Shown one piece after another: positions 34,422 through 46,182 of a DNA stretch of 64,000 bases (positions within the stretch are counted from its first letter, which is position 1; each line of letters starts with the position of its first letter). Source of the DNA: Populus alba (taxonomy: Eukaryota > Streptophyta > Magnoliopsida > Malpighiales > Salicaceae); assembly GCF_005239225.2 (NCBI RefSeq), contig NC_133286.1:20102572-20166571 (forward strand). The letters are read 5' to 3'. The notes under the pieces were generated by a model that did not search any database, was not told the origin of the DNA, and saw nothing but the letters and a program-made list of their open reading frames with translations. A program made the translations under genes and the position numbers.

Positions 34422-37400
34422 ATGGAGAAGAAGAAGTATCCGATTGGACCAGAGAATTATGATCTCTATGAAGAGATTGGTCAGGGTGCTACTGCTTCTG
34501 TTCATCGTGCCTTGTGTGTTCCTTTTAACGAGATTGTCGCTATCAAGATTCTAGACTTTGAACGTGATAACGCTGATCTGGTAAAGTTTCTCTCTTTTTG
34601 TTGCTTGAATTTTTTTCTCTCCGTGATCTTCATATTATATTTGTTGTTAGGTGAATTTCACAAGGTTGGATTTCAATTCAAATTCGGCTGTCAATATCAT
34701 AGAACGAAATCAAGTTTGAGAAAATATATATTTGGTATATGTAGGGCTAGTTCTCCAGATACCTAATAGCTTGAAAATATTAAAAAAAGAAGAAGCCATG
34801 TACTTCAAAATTTTGGGCCATCGGATCGTGGGGTCATTAGAACTAGGAATACAATTTAGTTTTTTTTGGTATTCTGTAGCAATGCTTCTGCTAGGTTTTG
34901 TGTTGTCATGTATTGGATCTTAACTGCACAGCATGATTTTCTTAATAAGTAAAAGAAGTATGATTCTAACCTTATTACAATTGGCTTTTGGGAATGTTGT
35001 CTATGATGGGCTCTAGGAATAGCACTGTGTTTTAAATTCTACCATCCCTTTCTTGTTTATTTTTTTTATTTTTATTATTAATTTTGGTTTGTATATATGT
35101 GCTGCTTCTCTGACAGCGTACTATTTCACGGGAAGTGCAAACGATGATCTTGGTGGACCATCCTAATGTTCTCAAATCACACTGCTCCTTCGTCAGTGAT
35201 CATAATTTGTGGGTTGTTATGCCATACATGTCTGGGGGCTCTTGTCTTCATATATTGAAGGCTGCTTATCCAGATGGTTTCGAGGAGTTGGTGATAGCAA
35301 CAATACTACGTGAGGTATTGAAGGGAATAGATTATCTTCATCATCAAGGCTACATACATCGCGATGTTAAAGTATGTAAATATTGAATCTTTAAACCTTT
35401 TAGTCCTATCTTTATCTCCCAAGTATCTCACCCTCTGTGTTATGCCTCAGCCTCACAGTAGCAGTGTTTGTTACAATTTCTTATGAAGCACCTCAAGAAT
35501 GGAACACATAGTTAGTGTTTTACACAACTATAACTCATTTATGTAGTTCTTTGACTGTGATTATGTTATGTTTCTTAAAGGCTGGAAATATTCTCGTTGA
35601 TGGACGTGGCGCAGTCAAGCTGGGAGATTTTGGTGTTTCTGCTTGCCTTTTCGATTCTGGAGACAGGCAACGCACGAGGAATACATTTGTTGGGACGCCT
35701 TGCTGGTACGCATGCATGCTTTCAAGAATTCGCACATAATAAGTTCTTGATTCTGTTTCTTAATTTATATACAATTATCAAGGCTAAAAAGCGTGTGCAA
35801 TGGAATTTACTGTAGAAATATTTAATTATATATGAAAAAAATTTAATTCATATTTGAGAAAAGAGTATTCAAGAAAAAACTCGATAAACAAAATAATATT
35901 TAATCATACAATATCTACAAAAGTTTTATATTGGAATCTACAGAAAGATTCAATACATACTTTTGAAGGTGCACAACGAGGATCATACCAATACGATTTT
36001 TTCATTTCTTGACAAATATAATCTGTTTCATTATTCTAAAAAATGTGTAGGGATCTAATTTTTTTTTAATACTGCAACCTGTCTTTTTGTTTTTCAGGAT
36101 GGCACCTGAGGTTATGGAGCAGTTAAACGGATATGACTTCAAGTAATTAGTCCATTCTCCTGTCAAGAGTTTCTCCATCTCGCATAGTTTAGATATCATG
36201 GAGCTGATTTTTAGCTGACAATTTTCCTACAGGGCTGATATCTGGTCATTTGGGATTACTGCTTTGGAGCTTGCACATGGCCATGCTCCTTTCTCAAAAT
36301 ATCCTCCAATGAAGGTGCCTAGACTGTACTAATCCACACATTATTTGCATAATATTATGTCAAGCACCGTGGATTTTATCGCAATCTAAATAAAATTTTC
36401 TCTCGTGAAGGTGTTGCTTATGACCTTGCAAAATGCACCCCCTGGCCTGGATTTAGAAAGGGATAAGAAGTTCTCTAAGGTATGCTTTGAACGAACTCGA
36501 AGATTTTCATACTTAAAAAAAGAATGAGAACTTGCAGAGTTGATAGCGTTTGGTTCAAGCAAGATCCATGATATGCCTTTGTGCTTTTTCTCCAGTCTTT
36601 CAAGCAGATGATTGCTAGTTGCTTGGTAAAAGATCCTTCGAAACGACCTTCTGCAAACAAGTTGTTAAAGCATTCCTTTTTCAAGCAAGCGAGGTCAAAT
36701 GACTATATAGTACGGAAATTGTTGGATGGATTGCCCAATCTTGGTGATCGTATCCAGGCATTGAAGGTTTGTGAGTTAACTCTAAAATACATGGCTGCAC
36801 CAATAATTAGCCTTATTTCCTATTATGATTTTAATTGTACACATAAAAATCGCCCCATTTTGAAATGCAGAGAAAGGAAGAAGACATGCTTGCTCAAAAG
36901 AAGATGCCCGATGGGGAAAAGGAGGAAATATCGCAGGTTCAAATGTTCTGTAGTCTAAAGTAGAGATTAATTCTCACTTAATTTTTAATAGTTTGCTTGT
37001 AATTCTATGTAGAATGAATACAAACGAGGACTTAGCGATTGGAATTTCAACATTGAAGATGTGAAGGCTCAGGCTTCCCTGGTACAGCAATGGCTTATAC
37101 GTACTGTATCAAGTCAGTAACATTGGTTAGGATTCCCTGTCTCATGTTCTCTCTGGTTTTTTGATTCAGATACCAGATTCTGAGGACCCTATGACCGATA
37201 ATAGTCTGGGAGAAAGCTTGAATTCTTTGCCTACACTTGATGGAGTTGAAAAGCAATCAGACACTCAGAATTCTTCCCCGGGACAAGTCACAGAGATGAT
37301 GGTATTTTGATATCTGGTTCTTGCAGCTTGTAGAGGGGCTACTTGCTTCAATTTTCACCTTATTTTTCATGAATGTTTCTATGGTTCCTAATGCTCATAA

Positions 37401-40400
37401 ATTTCTCAGGATGATGATGATGTCTCACAAAATCGAGCTGCCCGGCTTCCATTAGTCGACTCCTCTCTAAATATTGCCAAGTATTTTCCTAACCTAGTTT
37501 TTTTTTTCTTTATATAGCCACTTATACCAGTAACCAGCACTGAGCAGCAGCACATCTGCAAGGAAAAGCTGATGCTCCGCACTCTCTTTAAATAAAACTC
37601 AATCCAATAGAAAATTCTCGTGTTTTTGTCTCTGTGCTTAATGCTGTAGATTTATATCTTTAATTTATTGTCAGAGAATCCATTAGCTATATATACATTG
37701 ACTGAAATCTAATATGGATTATGAATTATTTTCAGAGTTAGATTTGTAAAATCCGATGATGACTCGAGCACTGCAAGTTCATACAACGAACGACATGTTT
37801 CGCAAAATTCTTCACCTGGCTGTGATAATCTTGAAGGCAATGCAGCTGAAAGGCCAGCTTTTAATATCAATGGAAAACCTAGGTTTGGCTCCTGATCCTG
37901 TGTATTAATTTGAACTTGGATTTTTATCATTGAATATATTCCACATTTTTTACATTTCACGTACTAACATGTGACTGAAGAATATTCTTTTTCTCACATG
38001 AAAATTTATCTTAACATCCTTCCGCATGTTTTTACCAAGATTTTTGGTATCTATATAGTGAAAAGCTGCAAAATCAACCACCAAATAGCTCAGATATCAG
38101 TGGAGCAACAATCGTTCAAGATGGAGATGATGGACCTTCTGAAAATCCTTCCAAAGCGTTACATAAACCATCAGGCAAGTATTTAAATTTTCCTTCAAGC
38201 ATTTCCTTTTCATATACTCGAATTCTCGGTTTCTCATTGCTTGGTACATGATGGCTTCTGTCTTGGATTTTCTTCGTAATTGTTGCATTTTCTTCGGAAG
38301 TAAAAACAATTCCCAGTTTTGCATCCCTTAATTGATATAGCAAGCATTTTCTCTCTTGCTCTTTTAAGTTATAAGGTAATTTCAGTTCGTCACATAATCA
38401 AAGAGTCGTTTTGCAGGAGCAAGCAGTGATGAACTTGATGAAAAAGCAAAGCTGCCAGTTGTTCAGCAAAGAGGACGATTCAAAGTTACTTCAGAGAACG
38501 TTGATATAGAGAAGGTGACTGAGTTTCTTCAGTCTCGATGTCCCTTCTTTCATTCAGACGGGATATAACTCACCTTTTCTTTTCAGGCGCTCTCACCTCA
38601 GCTGGTTCTGCAGAAGAGTTACAGCATGCAGGTTCGTAATTTTGAGGTCAGCACATTTGTGTCAATGTACCTGCTGCTATAGATTATCTGATTATTCTTT
38701 GATCTTTTCTAGTTTATGTTTCATTAGGCTCTAACAATTTTAAGGAATAACATGTGAATACGATTTCTAAACACTAAATAATATAGTTTTAGTGGACAAC
38801 TAAAAATCAAATGAGATGAATTAATCTATACTAGGATTGATTATGGTAAAGTTAGTAGAAACTAGCTCTCGAAAATGTAAGAAATGCTAAAGATAATTCT
38901 AAGCTAAAAGTAACCCCACATAGGCGCCACCATTTTGTAGCTGTCAAAACTCAAAACCATCTAGGTTTTCTACTTTCAACTGTACTTAAAAAAATAACCA
39001 GTCAATTCTTTGTATATTTATGATTGTTAATTTGGAAAGTTTTATTGTTGTGCACAACTGATACAACTTAGTATTCCTTCAACAGGGCCTGGTCGATAAC
39101 AGTTGTAGGAGCAGAATGACTTGTAATGGTTTTTCAGATTATTACTGGGATAGAGCAAAGCCTAAAACAAGTCCCAGGTCTTAAGTTAGGTTGTCTTGGA
39201 CTAAAGATGTAAAACAATTTATCCTTTTTGATGCAATAAAATTTCAATTTTATCAGATATCACCTATTTAAATCACTTCGCCTGGAAAAATATAGGGCTC
39301 TGAGGTCTTGCCTGGAGCGCCTCGGCATCTCTCGACGACGTTGCCTTATATTATAGGAAGAATTCCTCATTCACTGGAAAAGCCTTGTATTTCTCAAATA
39401 GCTCATTCGACGGTTTCTTGACCCATTAGATCCATTTATACATGTCTTCGAGTTTCTTTGCTACCTCCTTGGTTTCGTTTCACCTAAGATGAATTGCTAC
39501 TCCTTGCCACTTGATATTTTTTTTCTAAAAAAAAAAAAAAAAGACTTGCAAATACAAAGCTTGCGAACATAGTGAATCTTCTAAAATAAGAATGGTTTTA
39601 ATTTTCATGAGCTTCATATCTATCACCAGTCTATAAACGACTCTTTTCCTCCAGCTCCTCGCTAGTTGTATATTACTCCTTTATAATTGAATTTGATGGG
39701 TTAGTTTCCACCAATTTATTGATTTTTAGTAACTCTTCTTCTTCCGTTACCTCTCTATCGAGCCATCGAATACTTTTTACTGACCATCGATCATGATGAA
39801 GCTTCTTCGTCATGTAATTTAGTCAATATGCAAATTATGCTTAAATGTCCTGTTATTCTTCATTGTCAACATGTTGAGTTGACTCAGGTGATAATGTTAT
39901 GTTTCCTTTAACATATTTTCTTTTTAGTATACTATATTGAGCGTAATGTCCTTGCCTATCGTAGTTGAAACATTTTGTCATAGTTCATCACACCGATCAT
40001 TATATCAATTTTCTTGATTCCAACGAGCTCCCCGTACCTAAGCCATTTCTTGTTGCTTATTTCAATTATTATATATCATTTTCATTTTCTCTTAAATTTT
40101 TAAAATATTTACCTCTTGCTCGACCTTTTTCATAATTACTAAATAGATTTGTTTCATCTTTCTTTAGTTAAACTCAAGTCATTTGTGTAACTAAATTTTT
40201 CTCATTTGCTAATAAATTTTCTAAATCTTCAATAGATGGGTTGGATTTCCCATCCTCTAATTGAGTTGGTAAAACCACAAAACACAGGTCTCAGGCCATG
40301 AATAATTAATTATTCAGCTCATTCTATCTCACTAATCTTAGATTGAGGTAAATGATTTTTAATTTTATGAAATATTAATTAATTTTCAAGTTATTTTGTT

Positions 40401-43258
40401 TGACTAACATCAACTTTCCTTCAAGATTTTATAATTGAATTTCTTTTTTTACAAAAATAAAAATAGTATCCCAAGCAGCTCTAAGTGTAATAGTATATAT
40501 TTGATGTTTCAACACATCTTCTTCAACTTTAGCCTTAATGATAAACATTGTTCTTCCTACTTAAAACCTTCCATTTATTTGAGAATTTATTTTTAAAGGG
40601 GGTTGTCCACTTTAAAAACAATGTTCAATGAAAAGATTTTTAATTATTACAGTGTATAACTTTTTTCACATGGAATAATTGTATAATTAAACAAACTAAT
40701 TAGAGCTTTAGTGGAGATGGGTTTAAGAAGTTTTTCCACATTGAATATTTATTCATTAAATCTTTAGAGATAAGCACTGATAATAAAAAGCTTTATGGAG
40801 CTTTTTTTAGTTGGAATGCTCATGATAAAGCAAAAATAATTTTTGCCCATAGTATTAATGTCTTGTATGACAAGCTCTAAAATCCTTACAATATTTTATA
40901 CATGCCCTCAAGGGTTTATAAGTCACTTGTAATTGTTTAGACTAGCTTTTGCAAAGACAGTCTTTGAATAGTCAAGTATGAAAGATTTTGTTACACACTA
41001 GTGATTCTCATATTAGGTCATGTTTTTACTAGCGAACTCGTGGAGCCATGGAGCTTGTCTCAGGCCTAGGTCTTTTTTCTAATGCTTGAGTGAGATGGTG
41101 GAGATCTACGGTGATTGGATTGTTTAGAATTGCTCGTGTGAGAGCAATGAATGTATATCTATTTTAGTGTAGGAGTGTGATCGTTACTCAGCTTGCATTC
41201 TAACCTTTCTTTTAATGGAATTGGAGTCATGATTGCACACCTAGTGTGACATTCATGGGAGCTTATTATTGTTGTTATGTAGGAGGTAGAGTGCAAAGAT
41301 ACAACTGCATCGCTATGATAATCTTGTTGAGTAACTGCCCCTAGTTGAAAAGTTATTAGAGACTTGGGGGAATAGGAGTCCTTATGATAATGAGCTTAGT
41401 TGCTCTTTCTTGTACTAGAGTTTTGTTAACCATAAAAAGAGTTTTTGGTAAAAGGTGAAAGGGAATGTATTGACTTTTTATTTAGTTTTTTACAGACAAT
41501 GTCACAGATGAAGTTGTGAAAAAACTTCACATGAAAAATGTTAGGTTTTCCATGGTCTGCTATGTGATATTAGTCTGTGACTTGGAAGTTCTTGAAAAAA
41601 TAAGTTTTTTATAGAATAAAAAACTCTCTAATACTTAAGTTAATACTTGTTGCGAAGAAGAAAATAATGTATAAAAGAAAAAAAATGTTATATGTGTATC
41701 TAGGTTTAGTCTCTATTTAGGTCTGTTCAAAGTTGGTATTTGCTTAATAAGACTAGGTGTATTTATACACTTAGCTTAGAATTTATTCATGCAAGAGAAG
41801 ATTATATTATTGGCCAACCAAGGTAGCTCATTCCTTGGTGCAAACTTGGGTCCTATGTATGGTATGTGATTGGAGGAGAAGTTGGTGTGTTAATATAATG
41901 GGGTATATTTTTCCTTATTGGTCTTCATGGAGGCTAGCAGTTGACGGAGCATAAAGATAACTATCAGTGATAAATATGGAATCTTGATTGTGCAAGACAA
42001 GCAAGACAAAAAAAAAATTGTACTTCATGTAAAATTATCAGATAATAATTTAAAGAATTAAACATAAAGGTGCGTACCATGTAGCTGATAAAAAATAAGA
42101 GAGAAAATTGGGTTGCTTGCTAGCCAGGCGATGAAAGAGGTTAGGTTGCTGGCCATGTCGCACTTTTGAATTAGATCATTAGAAAGGCCATAATTTATTA
42201 TTATTATTTTTTTTACTTGGCCCATCAACATCAATTTTAAGTTTCATTTTCTAGACTCCATTACATACATACATCCATACATACATACATATAAAGTAAT
42301 CTCATGAACCAAAAATGTTTGCATTCTTTATCGTGTTCTTCTGTCATGACAACGTTATGTCTTATGTAGGTGCTTACCCAGCATCCTGGAATTTCTTTAG
42401 CATCAACTCTTTCGGGTCATTCTCCGTTTCCAACATTGCATTCTGTTTTACAGACAAATATTACTCAAAGGGTATGTCTTCCCCAGTTTAGTTTCATATT
42501 TTTTGCATCCTAAATGTAATGAAAACCTCTTCATTTGTCAACTCTTTTCTCCCCTCGACAGGAGGGTATTCTGTATCTAATGAGGCAAATATCTGGAGGT
42601 GACACTGCAGGTACAGCAATTACTTCCCTTCTGAGTGGGGTATTCTTCCTTACTCTGTTCTGTTTTCTTACTTGAATATGGATTTTGATTTCCTAGGCGA
42701 CCGAACAGTTGACGGGCGATGGACAACGGCACAGGGGGTGTCTACAGAGAAATCTTTGGCACGTAATTCTAGCGCTGGTTGCTTTCAAAGGCCTATGTTG
42801 ATTCTCTTACAGTTTATATAGTCTCCATTCCCCGGTCAAGTTTTGTGATTTCAGTTGCATTTATTTTCTGAACTAGGTTGTTCTACTTTGTTCTTGAAGC
42901 TAAGGGAATTTTGTGTGGGATTTGCAGCTAGAAGCAGCTCATGATAGGGAAAAGGACTTGCTTCATGAAATAGCCGAGTTGCAACGGAGGTAATTGTAAT
43001 GCTATGCAAATGAATTTGCGTGATGAAGTCACATTTGCATCAAAGTAGAAATGAAATCTTCGTCGCCACCTTTTTCTGTAAATATAGGCTTATACGAACA
43101 CAGGAAGAGCTCCAGAAGTATAAAACAGAAAATTCTCAGGTTAGCACTTGATGTCCCTTGAGTCAAAACCTCACCACCCTACACGAGGATTTCGGGTGTG
43201 ATTTCCTTGTCCAAACGAAGCTTGATTGATGCAGAACAAATCTCAAAAAGCTGACTAG
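34422..43258 (+). CDS. STE20-family Ser/Thr kinase, BLUS1/FRAY (SPAK-OSR1)-like, 21 exons
   Basis: Exons join to 671 residues: 34422-34580, 35117-35371, 35581-35705, 36098-36142, 36233-36313, 36411-36479, 36596-36766, 36871-36936, 37013-37081, 37170-37301, 37410-37480, 37736-37882, 38059-38174, 38416-38514, 38587-38631, 42370-42471, 42562-42610, 42697-42777, 42932-42989, 43088-43139, 43235-43258. The kinase domain fills about 1-290: [11 protein letters not shown] loop, VAIK lysine 42, HRDVKAGN (Asp 136), GDFGVSA (154-156), [24 protein letters not shown]. The C-terminal half is Ser/Asp-rich with [12 protein letters not shown] and VLQKSYSMQ, then a coiled-coil tail ([17 protein letters not shown]). 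This order is typical of the plant BLUS1-related group; BLUS1 itself acts in blue-light stomatal opening, but this member's role is unknown. Exon 13 uses a GC donor. The exon 18/19 junction is the least certain. Confidence 0.9.
38175..38415 (+). other. GC-AG intron of the STE20-like kinase
   Basis: The donor reads CATCAG/GCAAGT and the acceptor ttttgcag/GAGCAAGC. Only this junction keeps the frame ([12 protein letters not shown]). The next GT (ggcaa/gtattt) would bring a stop after a few codons. CAG/GCAAGT is the known strong form of a GC donor. Confidence 0.85.
39660..40480 (-). pseudogene. Retroelement gag relic, antisense in the 3.7 kb kinase intron
   Basis: On the minus strand, bases 39972-39931 read [14 protein letters not shown]. 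This has the exact spacing of a CCHC zinc knuckle (C-x2-C-x4-H-x4-C), with the second and last cysteines each changed by one base. Further upstream on that strand (about 40280-40170) the frame reads [21 protein letters not shown], and SAWDTIF lies near 40485. The whole is broken by stops and frameshifts. It fits a decayed gag of a plant LTR retroelement (Copia-type gag is the closest match in style). Its LTRs were not delimited, but much of the intron 38632-42369 may derive from it. Confidence 0.6.
42262..42292. repeat. (ATAC)n microsatellite
   Basis: Tacatacatacatccatacatacatacatat run inside the last part of the long kinase intron. Confidence 0.85.
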
Positions 43259-43885
43259 CTACACGGATGAAGCTCATGGAAGAGACAGGCTCTAGCTAGA
43301 TTAATCTTTGACACTGAAGAGTTATTGCTGGCAGTTCATTGTTTTTGTAGCACAGATTTGCTTCAGCTTGTAATGTTATATACCCCAAATGTGCAGATTC
43401 ACCATTGTTAATTTGATACACCAAAAATGTAAACAAGTAAAGGTTTCTTTCTATAAATCAACTTGTTAGTGCACATACTCCTTGAGGCTAGTAGTGGGCG
43501 GACGTGCATTCATGTGCGTTTTTGTGTTCTAGTTCTGCTTTCTTTGAAGAGAAATCTACTGTATTGAGCCTTCTCAAATGCATTTGGATCATGCCATCTG
43601 AACTTTTCATTGACATCCTTCTCAAAATCTTATATGGGTTTTGCTCTGGTACGTGATCCAAGGTTTCGACCTGTGAACGCGATCATGTCAAATTATCAGG
43701 GGTATAAAAATTGTCAGTTGTTACATGGTTTCACAACGGCTATTATTTTGTTTCGCAGCGATTTAACTTTAATTTTTTTAAAGAAATATATCAAGAGCGC
43801 AACTAAGAAGATTAATTTTTAAACATTTGTTAAACTCTTTGCCAAACCCAAGCTATTTAGGTCAATCAATTATGATCCAAAATAC
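43259..43885. other. 3' UTR of the kinase gene and intergenic DNA
   Basis: The first 200-300 bases after the stop at 43258 should be 3' UTR. No further gene is recognised; a 70-codon frame at 43.6 kb has no family features. Confidence 0.4.
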
Positions 43886-44098
43886 TTGTTGTTTGGTAAT
43901 GTGGTTGTTGTTGCTTTTCAAAGTATTTTTCACTTAGAAAAGCATGCCAATAATTTTTTTTATTTTTTAAAAATTATTTTTGAGATCAGCACATCAAAAT
44001 AATTTAAAAACATCAAAAACATATTAATTTAAAGTAAAATAAAAAATAAAAAATAAATTTTTTTTTAAAAGTGCTTTTGAAAAGTACTCCTAAACAGG
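43886..44098. mobile_element. MITE-like dispersed repeat, copy 4
   Basis: Starts tgttgtttggtaatgtggtt and ends gcttttgaaaagtactccta. The two ends are imperfect inverted repeats (cttttcaaag near the left, cttttgaaaag near the right). The core attatttttgagatcagcac followed by atcaaaataatttaaaaac is shared with the other copies. Confidence 0.6.
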
Positions 44099-46182
44099 CA
44101 TACATCAGATTCAAGAAACTTAAATCTATTAAACATGTCGAACACAACTTACCTGGGTGGCCACCGAGGTAAGTTGGATTTGACATGTTCATAGATTCAA
44201 GTAAATGTAAGTTTTGCACAGCTTTTTAAATTTAAAAATAATGAAATAATATAAAAATACAAAAATATTCATGTTATTGTAGAAAATTACATGTAAAATA
44301 GTGAAAGAATAAAATTATTCATGAATGCAAAGCTTTTTTTTTTTTGTCTATTATATGGCTAAAAATATATTTGAATTATTTAATAGTTTGTAAAATGTCA
44401 AAAGAAAAAAAAAAACCTATCTGCAGTAGGTATTAATTTTTTTAATCTTGAGATAAAATAATATTTTTGTTATATAAATAAATATGAAAAGACTATCATA
44501 TATCCGCTAAAACGTTAAATAGCCAATAAAAATATTAAAATACTCTAACAGTTAGGGCTTTAATTTTTTCAATCAAATGATAAAATAATAATTTAACTTT
44601 TATTGAAAAGACAATATTAGCCATATCTCATGCTTTTAGAGCTTGGCAAATTTACTATGCAAGTTTATAGTGAACTGTATCTTGATTCACAATATAATTA
44701 CATAGAGTTGTTAAACCTGAAACACTTGAGTTTGACATGATTATCAAACTTAAATACCTTAGATCTAGCGTAGTTTGACTTTATGATAATGGTCATGATC
44801 TCAAGAATCACGAAACCAAAGCAAACAACATTTATTAAAAAACTATTTTAAATTTTAATTATTTTATTTAAAATATTAAAATTATAATATATTAAGAATT
44901 GAATTCAAATCTAATTTAATTCAATTTAACAGTTAATTTAATTACAAACATATACAAAATTAAATATACATTGCATATACATCTCTCAACAAAATCAAAT
45001 CTCTAAACAAATTACAAAATCATGTATCGCAATTAAATGAATATACATGATAATTTTTTTTAAATCAAGATACATGTAACAAAACCTAATTTTCATCCAT
45101 CCAAATAATCAAACATGTCAGATTTTTAGATATCATCACTGCAAGCTCTTAATTACTTCTGTTTTATTACATTATAATAGTTGTAATCATGATATATTGA
45201 TTATGATGGCTAAAAATATAAATGCTAAATTTTCCGACATTATAAATTTATCACATTTTTTCATTTTGAAAAATAACTATTTTTTTTGTCAATGATCCGA
45301 TCTAGATATATCCATGAGACAAATCTCTTCTTCCTAAGGCACGCTAGATTGATACATTCAAAACAATTTCTTCATATTCCAACTATCATCCTCAAGAAAT
45401 TCATATTAAGAAAAAATTATATTATTTTAATAAATATATATAAAAAAAACGTCATTTTTACCCTGTGAATTTGTCATTGAGAAGTCACTAGCTTGACAAT
45501 ATTTTATCAAAACTATTCATTTAATCCCTATTTCATAAAAAAAAAAAAAAAAGATAACATAAATTCATAAAAGTACTAAGATACAAGAAAACGGGCACAA
45601 AAGGACTAAAATAAAACAGATATAAGAATAGGAATTAAATTAAATATATAGTTTCTAAAACTACAATAACCAACTTATCAGTTTGGTTAAATTATAGGAC
45701 TGAGTTACAATTAACACAACTCCTTTATGCATTGATATTAAACTTGACCCGGCCAGTCGGGTCCACCTATAAAAAAAATTAATTTAAAATTGACCCGATT
45801 ATTTTGGCGAATTAACTTGCTACCTGATAAAAAGCTCGTGGCCTTTTTTTTTTAACAAACGGGTTAATTCACCCGATTTGTGACCCGAGACTCACACCCG
45901 CTCTACCCGAGTCGGGCATAATAGCCACGCCTTCTAAGTACCAAAATTGGAGGGTTCAAGCTTTAAAGCAGAGAGCCTAAGTTGTAATTAACACTCAAAA
46001 GCAGAAGCGGCAGGCAGCCCTTAGCATAGCAAGCAGCCAACCATTCTATACGCTTGACGGTCTCTCTTACATTACATAGAACCTGATTCTGCCAAAAAGC
46101 AAGGCATCAAGTTAAAGCACTTTGCAAACAGGTGTACTTCTGTCTGAACTGGGTTGCATTCTTTTTTGCCTGTCATAAACCC
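44099..46182. other. Gene-free AT-rich DNA and deoxyhypusine synthase promoter side
   Basis: A 60-65 bp near-palindrome follows the MITE (cacaacttacctgggtggcc / ccgaggtaagttgga around 44145-44180). The region 45735-45915 contains words related to the 15-17 kb repeat family (gacccggccagtcgggtcca, acccgatttgtgacccgaga). No gene was seen. The last 150 bases are less AT-rich and should hold the leader of the next gene. Confidence 0.4.

Noticed and set aside
34236..34505. Open frame of 89 codons on the minus strand at the kinase start
   Set aside because: Shadow of the leader and first exon of the kinase, driven by CCACCA and TTC simple repeats.
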